A DNA stretch of 14,310 nucleotides from Candidatus Hydrogenedentes bacterium UBA2224 (GCA_002348185.1 DDYW01000126.1:1-14310), one strand, 5' to 3'; positions 7,370 to 14,302 are shown, counted from the stretch's first letter. Notes: generated by a model from the letters alone, not told the origin. Translations and numbers: made by a program.

Positions 7370-8806
7370 ATGCCAGACGACAAACCGTTGATAGAGCCGC
7401 GCGTTTTGAAGGGGTTTCAGGACTTTCTGCCGGAAGAGGTCCTGGCCCGGGACGCCGTGATGGAGGTATGTGAGTCGGTTTTCCGCAAGTACGGTTTTGT
7501 GCCGCTGCAGACGCCGGCGCTCGAGCATCTGGACACGCTGCTGGGCACGGGCGGCGAGGAAACCAACAAGGAGTTGTTCCGCCTGGAGACGCCCGAGGGC
7601 GAACCCATCGCGATGCGCTTCGATCAGACGGTGCCGTTCGCGCGGATGATGGCGCAGTATCCGGACAAGTTGAAAGCGCCGTTCCGGCGGTACGCGATGG
7701 GGCCCGTGTGGCGGGGGGATCGGCCGGGCCCCGGACGGTTTCGCGAATTCACGCAGATCGACATTGACGCGGCGGGCTCGGAATCGGTGGCGGTGGACGC
7801 GGAGATCATTGCGGCGGTCTGCGAGATCATGGTGGCGCTGGGCGCAAACGATTTCTGCGTGCTGGTGAATAACCGGAAGCTCATCGATGCGCTGCTGGAA
7901 GGCTGCGGGATCACCGACGGGGCCCGGGGAAAGCACGTGCTGCGGGTGATCGACAAACTCGAGAAGGTGGGCGTCGACAACGTCCGGCTGGAACTGGGCG
8001 ACGGGCGCATCGACGATTCGGGCGATCCGATCCCGGGCGTGCACCTGGACGCGACGACTATCGACGCGATGTTGTCGTTCATCGCCATCACCGGCGCAAC
8101 GCGCGAGGCTGTGGTCGAGGCGATGCGGGCAGCGCTACCGGCTAGCGAGCGGGCGGCGGCGGCGCTGGACGAGATGGCGCAGCTCGCGGCCTGCCTCGAC
8201 GCGCTGGGCGTGCCGGTGACGCAGGCGCGGTTTGTGCCGAGCCTTGCGCGCGGGCTCGATTACTACACCGGGCCGGTCTATGAGATCGCCATTGCGGAGG
8301 GGCGCTTCGGTTCGGTTGGCGGCGGCGGACGGTATGACGGGCTGGTGTCGCGGTTTCTGGAGCGCAGCATTCCCTGTGCGGGAATCGCGTTTGGCCTCGA
8401 CCGGCTGATGGCCGCGCTCCAGTTCCTCGGCATTACGCCGCGCGTGTCGGCGCAGTCGCAGGTGCTGGTCGCGTTTGTGGGACGCGTGCCCGAGGCCGAG
8501 TTACTCCGGATCGCGAAAGAACTGCGCGCCGCCGGACTGCGCGCGGAGGTGTATTTCGGAACCAAACGCGGCATGAAACACCAGTTGGCCCATGCCGACC
8601 GCTGCGGCATCCCCGTGGCGGTGATCGTCGGTGAAGACGAGCTGGCGAAGGGCGTCGTGTCGATCAAAGACCTCCTCGCCGGGAAGGATCAGCGCGAGGA
8701 CATCACCGACCACGATGCGTACCGCAAAGCCGGCCGCACCGCGCAGGTGACCGTGCCCCGCGATGCGATGGTCGATGCCGTGCGGAAGATCCTGGACATC
8801 CAATGA
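7370..8806 (+). CDS. hisS: histidyl-tRNA synthetase
   Basis: Class II aminoacyl-tRNA synthetase charging tRNA-His in the cytoplasm. 478 residues, longer than the E. coli enzyme (about 424). Class II core: substrate loop MRFDQTVPFARMM (82-94); motif 2 FRRYAMGPVWRGDRPGPGRF (105-124) followed by REFTQIDID; the histidine-specific motif ARGLDYYTGPVYE (293-305); GGGGRYDGL (317-325); motif 3 AGIAFGLDRLM (337-347). The C-terminal HGTP anticodon-binding domain spans roughly 363-440 (VLVAFVG..., VYFGTKRGMKHQLAHAD). The ATG at 7370 is preceded by GAGGAAA at good spacing. No defect is seen. The next gene on the same strand starts 28 bp after the stop, so both are probably on one transcript although their functions are unrelated. 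Confidence 0.96.
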   Translation: MPDDKPLIEPRVLKGFQDFLPEEVLARDAVMEVCESVFRKYGFVPLQTPALEHLDTLLGTGGEETNKELFRLETPEGEPIAMRFDQTVPFARMMAQYPDKLKAPFRRYAMGPVWRGDRPGPGRFREFTQIDIDAAGSESVAVDAEIIAAVCEIMVALGANDFCVLVNNRKLIDALLEGCGITDGARGKHVLRVIDKLEKVGVDNVRLELGDGRIDDSGDPIPGVHLDATTIDAMLSFIAITGATREAVVEAMRAALPASERAAAALDEMAQLAACLDALGVPVTQARFVPSLARGLDYYTGPVYEIAIAEGRFGSVGGGGRYDGLVSRFLERSIPCAGIAFGLDRLMAALQFLGITPRVSAQSQVLVAFVGRVPEAELLRIAKELRAAGLRAEVYFGTKRGMKHQLAHADRCGIPVAVIVGEDELAKGVVSIKDLLAGKDQREDITDHDAYRKAGRTAQVTVPRDAMVDAVRKILDIQ

Positions 8807-8834
8807 ACCGCAAACGCCGGGGAGGGCCATGACC

Positions 8835-9845
8835 ATGACCGGCCGGGAACGCATTTTGGCGATGCTCGAGGGGCGCGAGGTTGACCATCTGCCGCTGATG
8901 CCCATCACGATGATGTTCGCGGCGGACCTGGCGGGGGTGAAATACGGCCAGTACGCGGCGAACGGCGAGGTGCTCGCGGAAGCCCAGACGCGCGTCGCCG
9001 AAACATTCGGATTCGATTTCGTCTCGGCCATATCCGATCCTGCCCGCGAGGCGGCGGATTGCGGAGCGGCCATCGAGTGGTTCGAAGATCAGCCGCCCGC
9101 GGTCGACGAGAGCCACGCCCTGTTGCAGCGCCCGGAAGACCTGCTCGGACTGACCGTTCCAGACCCGCTGGGCGGCGGGCGCATGCACGACCGCGTGAAG
9201 GGCGTTGCGTTGCTCAAAGAACGCGCGGGCGGCGAACGGATCGTCGAAGGCTGGGTGGAAGGGCCCGTCGCTGAGGCGGCCGACCTGCGAGGCATCAACC
9301 ACATCATGATGGATTTCTTCGAGCAGCCGCAGTTTGTGCGCGACCTGTTCGACTTCGTCATCGAGATGGAACTTGCCTTTGCGCGCGCCCAGAAAGACGC
9401 CGGCGCCGACCTCATGGGCGTGGGCGACGCCGCGGCGTCCCTCGTCGGGCCGCAGCTCTACGAGGAGTTCGTGTGGCCGGCCGAGAAGCGGCTTGTCGAT
9501 GGCCTCCACGCCATGGGATTGAACGTGCGGTTGCACATCTGCGGCGATACCCGGGCGATTCTCGACGGCATGGGGCGCCTGGGCTGTGAGATCGTCGACC
9601 TCGACTACCTGGCCCCGGTGGCCCAGGGCCGTGCCGCCATGGGCCCCGAGCAGGTCCTGCTCGGCAACCTCGACCCCGTACGCTGCCTGCGCGACGGCAG
9701 CCCCGAGAGCGTTCGCGAGGCTATCGCCGGGTGCCATCACGCCGCCGGAGCCCGGTTCATTGTCGGCGCCGGCTGCGAAGTCACCCGCGACACCCCCCAC
9801 GAAAACCTCCGCGCCATGTGCGCGTATGCGAGGGAGACGAGGTAG
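8835..9845 (+). CDS. uroporphyrinogen decarboxylase-fold protein with MtaA/CmuA-type zinc motif (probable corrinoid methyltransferase)
   Basis: 336-residue TIM-barrel protein of the UroD/MtaA/CmuA superfamily. It opens with MTGRERILAMLEGREVDHLP, a usual start for the uncharacterised and methyltransferase branches. The Arg-rich substrate motif expected near the N-terminus of true UroD (RQAGRY) is absent. Instead it has His234-x-Cys236 (RLHICGDT) and Cys314 (VGAGCEV), a His-x-Cys-x77-Cys spacing like the zinc ligands of methylcobamide:thiol methyltransferases. I infer a zinc-dependent methyl transfer involving a corrinoid protein; substrate unknown, and no corrinoid protein or activator is in the window. 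Start: GGAGG (8821-8825) is 9 nt from ATG 8835 but only 3 nt from ATG 8829, so 8835 is preferred. Only gene here ending in TAG. Confidence 0.85.
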   Translation: MTGRERILAMLEGREVDHLPLMPITMMFAADLAGVKYGQYAANGEVLAEAQTRVAETFGFDFVSAISDPAREAADCGAAIEWFEDQPPAVDESHALLQRPEDLLGLTVPDPLGGGRMHDRVKGVALLKERAGGERIVEGWVEGPVAEAADLRGINHIMMDFFEQPQFVRDLFDFVIEMELAFARAQKDAGADLMGVGDAAASLVGPQLYEEFVWPAEKRLVDGLHAMGLNVRLHICGDTRAILDGMGRLGCEIVDLDYLAPVAQGRAAMGPEQVLLGNLDPVRCLRDGSPESVREAIAGCHHAAGARFIVGAGCEVTRDTPHENLRAMCAYARETR

Positions 9846-9899
9846 CGCGCGGGCAGATGCGGGTGAAACCCGTAAATGCTCATCCGCACCCGGGCGGCA

Positions 9900-9917
9900 G
9901 GACCCCGACAGGGGTCC
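9900..9917. repeat. palindrome A, left copy
   Basis: GGACCCC-GACA-GGGGTCC, a perfect 7-bp stem with 4-nt loop. The right copy at 10517-10535 has the same stem with loop TGTTC. Confidence 0.85.
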
Positions 9918-9924
9918 AATTTGA

Positions 9925-9947
9925 GTAGCCATGGACGCAGCCCATGG
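9925..9947 (+). repeat. left REP: GTAG plus hairpin
   Basis: GTAG (9925-9928) followed directly by CCATGGAC-GCA-GCCCATGG (9929-9947), an 8-bp stem with one A/C mismatch. A GTAG or GGAG tetranucleotide at the foot of an imperfect hairpin is the hallmark of REPs bound by RAYT proteins. Confidence 0.75.
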
Positions 9948-9968
9948 ATCACCCGCACCACAACAACC

Positions 9969-9986
9969 CAACCCCGATAGGGGTTG
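9969..9986. repeat. palindrome C, left copy
   Basis: CAACCCC-GATA-GGGGTTG, perfect 7-bp stem, 8 bp beyond the transposase stop codon. Mirrored at 10449-10465. Confidence 0.8.
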
Positions 9987-9994
9987 AACAAACT

Positions 9995-10441
9995 TCAACG
10001 CAGGTACTTCTCCTCGAAGGCGATGCCGGCTTCTTTCAACAAGCACCTCAATTCGCTTGTGAACGAAACGGTACGATGATGCTGTTCCTGGTTCTTGATG
10101 TATTCGATCATCTGGTTCTTCTGCGCGTAGGAGTGTGTGAACGCACCGTAACCACTTTGCCATCCGGGAAATCGGACTCTCCCTTTCTCCCTTCGCAGCC
10201 ATTTTGTCGATGCCACCTTCACGGTCTTGATAAGGTCGGATAGTTTTACATCCTGATGCAGGCTAATCAGCATGTGAATATGGTCATCAACCGCATTGAT
10301 GCGGTAAAGACGGCATTTGTGTTCGGTCAGGATTCCCCACACATATCGAAACAAGTCCTGCCGGATCTCCGGAGTCAGTGAAAGACGCCGTTCCTTGGTT
10401 GAGTAGACGATGTGATAGAAGATTTGTGTGTACGTTCCCAT
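9995..10441 (-). CDS. REP-associated tyrosine transposase (IS200-like Y1 HUH nuclease)
   Basis: 148-residue Y1 transposase. It opens with YTQIFYHIVYSTKERR; the HUH metal site is VDDHIHMLIS (His54-Ile-His56); and the C-terminal helix IEYIKNQEQHH holds the likely nucleophile Tyr114 and third metal ligand Gln118, the four-residue spacing seen in IS200/IS605 TnpA. The tail AGIAFEEKYL is typical of the stand-alone chromosomal (RAYT-like) group. All catalytic residues are present, so the gene looks active. Expected activity is single-strand cleavage and joining at REP hairpins. It sits between a mirrored REP set, with no TnpB partner. The start codon lies 7 bp from palindrome C, whose stem includes the likely ribosome binding site AAGGGG. 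It lies convergent to the methyltransferase-like gene and is followed by priA on the same strand upstream in coordinate terms only after 236 bp. Confidence 0.88.
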   Translation of the reverse strand: MGTYTQIFYHIVYSTKERRLSLTPEIRQDLFRYVWGILTEHKCRLYRINAVDDHIHMLISLHQDVKLSDLIKTVKVASTKWLRREKGRVRFPGWQSGYGAFTHSYAQKNQMIEYIKNQEQHHRTVSFTSELRCLLKEAGIAFEEKYLR

Positions 10442-10448
10442 GACAGTT

Positions 10449-10465
10449 CAACCCCTTCGGGGTTG
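10449..10465 (-). promoter_or_regulatory. palindrome C, right copy, enclosing the transposase ribosome binding site
   Basis: CAACCCC-TTC-GGGGTTG on the plus strand. On the transposase mRNA it reads CAACCCCGAAGGGGTTG followed by AACTGTC and ATG, so the purine-rich AAGGGG that would serve as Shine-Dalgarno is half of a 7-bp stem with a GAA loop. Confidence 0.6.
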
Positions 10466-10473
10466 TTTCCGTT

Positions 10474-10482
10474 AGTATATCA
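10474..10482 (-). promoter_or_regulatory. extended -10 promoter of the transposase gene
   Basis: Minus-strand TGATATACT is an extended -10 (TGnTATACT), five of six to TATAAT plus the TG motif. It lies between the right REP hairpin and palindrome C; no good -35 is visible, which extended -10 promoters can tolerate. Predicted start near 10467 gives a leader of about 26 nt made almost entirely of palindrome C. Confidence 0.4.
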
Positions 10483-10485
10483 GAT

Positions 10486-10509
10486 CCACGGGCTGGCGCC
10501 CGCGGCTAC
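10486..10509 (-). repeat. right REP: GTAG plus hairpin (reverse orientation)
   Basis: Reading the minus strand, GTAG (10509-10506) leads CCGCGGGC-GCCA-GCCCGTGG (10505-10486), an 8-bp stem with one G/T wobble. Mirror partner of the left REP; stem bases differ while pairing is kept, indicating the structure matters. Confidence 0.75.
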
Positions 10510-10516
10510 TCAAATT

Positions 10517-10535
10517 GGACCCCTGTTCGGGGTCC
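10517..10535. repeat. palindrome A, right copy
   Basis: GGACCCC-TGTTC-GGGGTCC, perfect 7-bp stem; partner of 9900-9917 at the other end of the element. Confidence 0.85.
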
Positions 10536-10677
10536 TGGCGAGGGGGGACGCGATGCCGTCGCGGTACCGCCGCCCGCCCTTCCGCCTTGGGGCCCTGGCG
10601 GGGGGATGCTCATCCACCCATGCTCCGGGAACCCGCACAGGTCTCTCTTGTGAGCGAAGCCTCGGTCTTTTGCGCCC

Positions 10678-13134
10678 TCAATACACGCCGTAGGGATCGA
10701 GATCAACCTTGAGTTGGGCGCTGGGGACGGGGTTTTCGTTGGCGAAGGCGTCGCGGGCGGTACGGACGAGGCCGTTGAGGCGTTTGGCGCTTACGGAGAG
10801 CACACCGAGGTTCCAGCGGTATTTTTTCTTGACGCGGCGGACGGTTGCGGGCGCGGGCCCGAGGAATTGCATGCCGCGGTACCCGAGGGTGTCCATTTCG
10901 CGGCGGACAATGCGGTGGAGCGCGGCGACGGCGCGTTCGGCGCCGCGGGGGTCTTCGCATTCGATGGCGAAGTTGGCGAGCCGGCGGTAGGGGGGATAGC
11001 CGGCGTTTTCGCGTTCGCGGATCTCGCGCGCGTAGAACGCGTCGTAGTCGTGACCGGCCGCGGCGACGACGGCGTAATGGTTGGGCCGGTAGGTCTGGAT
11101 GATGACCTGGCCGGGCTTGTCGCCGCGTCCGGCGCGTCCGGCGACCTGGGTGAGCAACTGAAAGGTGGTTTCGGCGGCGCGGAAATCGGGCATGCCAAGT
11201 CCGGTATCGGCGTTGAGCACGCCGACCAGGGTGACGCCGGGGTAGTCGTGGCCCTTGGCGATCATCTGGGTGCCGACGAGGACGTCGATCTCGCCGGCGG
11301 CGAGGCGGCCGAGGATTTTGGCGTGGCCGCCTTTTCCGGCGGTGGTGTCGGCGTCCATGCGCTCGATGCGGGCCCGGGGGAAGCTGCGTTGCAGGAGGTC
11401 TTCGATGCGCTGGGTACCGACGCCCAGGTACAGCAGGGGGTTGAAGTGGCAGGCGTCGCACACCTGGGGGACGGCCCGCCGCTTGTTGCAGTAGTGGCAG
11501 CTCAGGTGGCCGCCCTTGGCGTGGTAGGTCAGGCTGACCTGGCAATCGGTGCATTCGGCGACCCAACCGCATTGGGGACACAGCACAAACGGTGCGAACC
11601 CCCGCCGGTTGAGCAGCAGCAAGACTTGCTCGCTGCGCTCGACGCGTTCGGCCACGGCCGTTTCGAGGGCATCGGACAGGAGAACCTGGCCGCTTTGTTC
11701 CCGGACCGCCCCGCGCATGTCGAGGATGCGCACTTCGGGCAGGGCGGCGCTGGTGGCGCGGCGTTGGAGTTCGAGGCGGACCGATTTGCCGGTTTCGCTG
11801 TTGTAGAAGGATTCGACGGAGGGAGTGGCGGAACCGAGCACGCACACCGCGCCGTTCATCTTTGCGCGCATGATCGCCACGTCGCGGGCGTGGTAGCGGG
11901 GCGTTTCGCCCTGTTTGTAGGAATGGTCGTGTTCTTCGTCGACGACGATCATGCCGAGATGGGGAAGCGGCGCGAAAATGGCCGAGCGCGCGCCGACCAC
12001 AATGCGGACTTCGCCGCGCTGGGCCCGCCGCCATTCGTCGTAGCGTTCGCCCGCGCCCAGGCCGCTGTGGAGCACGGCGATGTCGGTCTGGAACCGGGCT
12101 TTGAAGCGGCCGACCGTCTGGGGGGTGAGCGAGATCTCGGGCACCAGGATGATGGCGCCGCGCCCGATGGCCAGGGCGTGTTCGATGGCCTGGATGTACA
12201 CCTCGGTCTTGCCGGAACCGGTGATGCCGCGCAGGAGAAAGGTCTGGAAGCGGTGGGCGTCCAGGCTGGCGGTGATGGCGTCGTACGCGGCCTGCTGTTC
12301 GCTGTTGAGGACGTGTTTTAGTGCGCCGCACGCGCCGTGGCCGGTGTCGGGCGTGCGGTAGAGCTCGCGCTGTACGCGGACGACGAGGCCTTTTTCTTCG
12401 AGGGCCTTCAGGGTCGCCGCGGTGGCGCCGTGTTTTTCGTAGAGCGCCGTGGCCGGGCGTTCGGGCTCGCCGTACAGCAGGTCGAGGTAGACCGCGGCCT
12501 GTTTCGGCGCACGGCGCTGCAAGGCCGCGAGCGCGTCGGCGCCGGGCACGTTTTCTTCGACGAGGCTCACGTACGTTTCGGTCAGGGCCGACACGGCGGG
12601 ATCCACGGCGACGGGTTCGGCGAGCAGAATGCCGCGGCGCACCAGCGACTGCAGGGTGTTGCTGAGCGCGCCCCGTCCCACGGTTGCCGCCAACTGGCTT
12701 TCCAGGAGGGGGCCGCGGCTGTGGAGTTCGGCAATGACCTTGCGCTGGCGGTCGGTGAAGCGGCCGGGGCCGAGCTGCTCGAGCTGCAGGGTATAGCGCA
12801 TCTTCGAGCGCACGTGGATCCCCGCCGGGACGGCGCAATGCAGGGCTTCGCCCCACGAACAGCAGTAGTAATCCGCGAGCCACCGGCACAGCTCGAGCAT
12901 CTCCTGCGTGAACACCGGGTCGGCGTCGGGGAGATCGATGATCGAACGCAGGTTTTCGACGGCCGTCTGCCGTGTTAGAGCCACGACGTAGCCGGTTTCG
13001 ATGCGTTGCCGGACGGGGACCACCGCGCGCATGCCCGGGCGGATGCGGGCGACCAGCGACGCCGGCACCCGGTAGGTGAACGGCGAATCCACCGGCACCG
13101 GCAGCGCGATTTCGGCGAACGCAGGCGGTTCCAT
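10678..13134 (-). CDS. priA: primosomal protein N' (PriA), replication restart helicase
   Basis: 3'-to-5' superfamily 2 DNA helicase that recognises stalled forks and reloads the replisome. From ATG 13134 it has 818 residues. N-terminal DNA-binding domain begins FAEIALPVPVDSPFTYRVP. Walker A GITGSGKT is at 303-310, LVPEISLTPQT follows, DEEH box at 399-402, GSATPS at 434-439, eight zinc cysteines in four pairs (519/522, 528/531, 546/549, 559/562; CPQC, CTDC, CHYC, CDAC), KGHDYPGVTLV, and motif VI QVAGRAGRG from 663. All expected parts are intact. Start is uncertain: an in-frame TTG at 13173 would overlap the HNH gene by 17 nt and add 13 residues; the ATG gives the usual PriA N-terminus but neither has a strong Shine-Dalgarno. 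Lies 22 bp after the HNH gene, probably one transcript. Confidence 0.95.
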   Translation of the reverse strand: MEPPAFAEIALPVPVDSPFTYRVPASLVARIRPGMRAVVPVRQRIETGYVVALTRQTAVENLRSIIDLPDADPVFTQEMLELCRWLADYYCCSWGEALHCAVPAGIHVRSKMRYTLQLEQLGPGRFTDRQRKVIAELHSRGPLLESQLAATVGRGALSNTLQSLVRRGILLAEPVAVDPAVSALTETYVSLVEENVPGADALAALQRRAPKQAAVYLDLLYGEPERPATALYEKHGATAATLKALEEKGLVVRVQRELYRTPDTGHGACGALKHVLNSEQQAAYDAITASLDAHRFQTFLLRGITGSGKTEVYIQAIEHALAIGRGAIILVPEISLTPQTVGRFKARFQTDIAVLHSGLGAGERYDEWRRAQRGEVRIVVGARSAIFAPLPHLGMIVVDEEHDHSYKQGETPRYHARDVAIMRAKMNGAVCVLGSATPSVESFYNSETGKSVRLELQRRATSAALPEVRILDMRGAVREQSGQVLLSDALETAVAERVERSEQVLLLLNRRGFAPFVLCPQCGWVAECTDCQVSLTYHAKGGHLSCHYCNKRRAVPQVCDACHFNPLLYLGVGTQRIEDLLQRSFPRARIERMDADTTAGKGGHAKILGRLAAGEIDVLVGTQMIAKGHDYPGVTLVGVLNADTGLGMPDFRAAETTFQLLTQVAGRAGRGDKPGQVIIQTYRPNHYAVVAAAGHDYDAFYAREIRERENAGYPPYRRLANFAIECEDPRGAERAVAALHRIVRREMDTLGYRGMQFLGPAPATVRRVKKKYRWNLGVLSVSAKRLNGLVRTARDAFANENPVPSAQLKVDLDPYGVY

Positions 13135-13156
13135 GGCGGGCGCGGCCGCCCCGGGA

Positions 13157-13753
13157 TCAGGCCGGGACTTCAATGAAACGGCCCCAGACCTCGAGCAGGT
13201 CCTCGGGCAGGCGCGCCCCCAGATGCGGAAACCAGGCGGGCTTGCGCGGACGACGCACCAGCGGCATCTCGGCCTCGTCGGGCGTGCGGCTGCCCTTCTT
13301 GACGTTGCATTTCAGGCAGGCCACCACGAGGTTGTCCCAGGTGTCGAGGCCGCCCCGCGACTGGGGAGTCACGTGGTCGATCGTCAACCGCGCCCGGGAA
13401 AAATGTTTGCCGCAATACTGGCAGATGTTCATGTCGCGTTCGTAAATGCTCTGGCGCGAAAACGGCACTTCTCGCCGGATAAAGCCGTTAAAGGCATTGA
13501 GAAGCACCACCTCGGGAATCCGGATCCGCAGGTTCGGCGTGTGCACATACCGGCCCCCCAACCCGTTCTGAGACAGCACCAGCCAATCCTCAAACCCGTG
13601 GAGCGAATAGGCCGTGGGATGCACCGCCCGGGCCGTGCCCGCGTAAAGCAGACTGAGAGCGCGTCGCGCTGGCGTGACGTGTATGGCTATCCACGACCGG
13701 TTCAGCACCAGCACGTTGCCATGAATCAAATCGCCGTTCAGTCCGTAATTCAT
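13157..13753 (-). CDS. HNH endonuclease family protein
   Basis: 198-residue HNH nuclease-domain protein. The N-terminal half (GNVLVLNRSWIAIHVTPARR) is the conserved lead-in of a chromosomal HNH group common in several phyla. The HNH core has Cys111-x2-Cys114 (ICQYCGKHF), Asp126-His127 (LTIDHVTPQSRGG), Asn141 (DTWDNLVVAC) and Cys146-x2-Cys149-Asn150 (CLKCN), so the zinc knuckles and the catalytic His/Asn set are complete. The biological role of this stand-alone group is not known to me; a nick-processing or repair role is only suggested by co-transcription with priA. Start: ATG 13753 is preferred; a GTG at 13777 in frame would add eight residues. Both lie downstream of a strong promoter. No toxin, restriction or intron context is visible. 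Confidence 0.88.
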   Translation of the reverse strand: MNYGLNGDLIHGNVLVLNRSWIAIHVTPARRALSLLYAGTARAVHPTAYSLHGFEDWLVLSQNGLGGRYVHTPNLRIRIPEVVLLNAFNGFIRREVPFSRQSIYERDMNICQYCGKHFSRARLTIDHVTPQSRGGLDTWDNLVVACLKCNVKKGSRTPDEAEMPLVRRPRKPAWFPHLGARLPEDLLEVWGRFIEVPA

Positions 13754-13767
13754 CGCTGGACCCGAAG

Positions 13768-13784
13768 TTGCCCGCACTGGGCAA
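13768..13784 (-). promoter_or_regulatory. hairpin in the HNH-priA leader
   Basis: Arms TTGCCC (13768-13773) and GGGCAA (13779-13784), loop of 5 nt, perfect 6-bp stem. It falls just after the predicted transcription start (about 13789) and ends 14 bp before the chosen ATG. Confidence 0.4.
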
Positions 13785-13795
13785 GTCTGCCAACC

Positions 13796-13824
13796 AGTAT
13801 AGGTACGGCAAAATAGCGTGTCAA
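13796..13824 (-). promoter_or_regulatory. near-consensus sigma70-type promoter for HNH-priA
   Basis: Minus-strand TTGACA (13824-13819) is a perfect -35; TATACT (13801-13796) matches the -10 at five of six; the spacer is exactly 17 bp. The predicted start near 13789 gives a leader of about 36 nt to ATG 13753. The strongest promoter signal in the window. Confidence 0.75.
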
Positions 13825-13867
13825 ACCAGCGGGGTGCGCGGCTCTACCCTGCTGAACAGCAGAAGCG

Positions 13868-13919
13868 CGTCTCGCCTGCATTCTTGTCTTCTGGTGGCGA
13901 TCCGGATGCAGGCGAGACG
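13868..13919. repeat. inverted repeat with perfect 14-bp arms
   Basis: CGTCTCGCCTGCAT (13868-13881) and ATGCAGGCGAGACG (13906-13919), loop 24 nt. No T-tract follows on either strand, so it is not a classical terminator; it resembles dispersed extragenic palindromes. Confidence 0.8.
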
Positions 13920-14110
13920 TCTGCGCTACAAGACACGTCGGATGTGGCCTTCGTCCCCTCCGGGCTGCCCTGACAGGGCAGGCTGGAATAGCCCAGGGCA
14001 ACGCCCTGGGTTATGTGTCGCCAAGTAGATACGCCCTGAAGGGGCAGCCCGAACCCAGAAAAGGCGCGAATCAGGCCACGCCTCAATCGCGTTCTCAGAT
14101 CCCCCTCCAT

Positions 14111-14146
14111 ATCGAAATCGAAATCGGAATCGTCATCGGGACCGGG
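14111..14146 (+). repeat. 6-bp tandem repeat, six units
   Basis: ATCGAA, ATCGAA, ATCGGA, ATCGTC, ATCGGG, ACCGGG in continuous 6-bp phase. Frames through it give Ile-Glu or Ser-Lys periodic peptides that are by-products of the repeat. Confidence 0.75.
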
Positions 14147-14161
14147 AATCGCCGTTCATGA

Positions 14162-14200
14162 TCTCACGTGATGAAAACATGATGAAAACCACGCGTGAGA
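14162..14200. repeat. inverted repeat enclosing two 10-bp direct repeats
   Basis: TCTCACG (14162-14168) pairs perfectly with CGTGAGA (14194-14200). Between them TGATGAAAAC occurs twice, at 14169-14178 and 14180-14189, an 11-bp period. It sits at the centre of the mirrored composite. Confidence 0.65.
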
Positions 14201-14249
14201 TTGGAACTTGGCATGCCCTTTCAGGGCGAAATGGGTTTGGGGATCCGAT

Positions 14250-14302
14250 CCCGGGGCGCCGTCACGCGTCCCGCTACGCGGGCCGGCGTGACTTGCCCCG
14301 GG
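14250..14302. repeat. compound hairpin with three nested stems
   Basis: Outer arms CCCGGGGC (14250-14257) and GCCCCGGG (14295-14302); middle GTCACG (14261-14266) and CGTGAC (14287-14292); inner CCCGC-TAC-GCGGG (14270-14282). All three stems are perfect and nested, so the sequence can form a cruciform or long RNA hairpin. Confidence 0.75.

Larger units (their letters stand above)
9898..10537. mobile_element. REP/RAYT element: Y1 transposase gene between mirrored palindromes
   Basis: Ends are near-identical inverted repeats of 33 and 34 nt (9898-9930 and 10504-10537), differing by one inserted base; each holds GGACCCC...GGGGTCC, AATTTGAGTAGCC and the start of a GTAG-led hairpin. Inside the ends, each side carries in order palindrome A (9900-9917; 10517-10535), a GTAG/CTAC-led REP hairpin (9925-9947; 10486-10509) and palindrome C (9969-9986; 10449-10465). 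The right side is the mirror of the left and the transposase gene fills the middle. This is the arrangement expected for a REP-associated tyrosine transposase locus. No target duplication directly abuts the ends. Confidence 0.8.

Noticed and set aside
8835..9845. hemE (uroporphyrinogen III decarboxylase)
   Set aside because: The fold matches but the substrate-binding Arg motif is missing and MtaA-type zinc ligands are present.
8703..10202. Long minus-strand open frame opposite the methyltransferase-like gene
   Set aside because: Antisense shadow of a well supported gene; it runs through REP palindromes and resembles no protein family.
10449..10465. Intrinsic terminator
   Set aside because: Strong stem but no U-run on either strand, and it sits directly before the transposase start; better explained as a REP-like palindrome.
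10506..10706. Small minus-strand protein ending in the element's right end
   Set aside because: The frame is built from palindrome A and low-complexity GC-rich sequence; similar peptides arise from the left copy too.
13844..14110. Small proteins in the right intergenic region, both strands
   Set aside because: Frames run across hairpins and inverted repeats, lack ribosome binding sites and have no recognisable motif.
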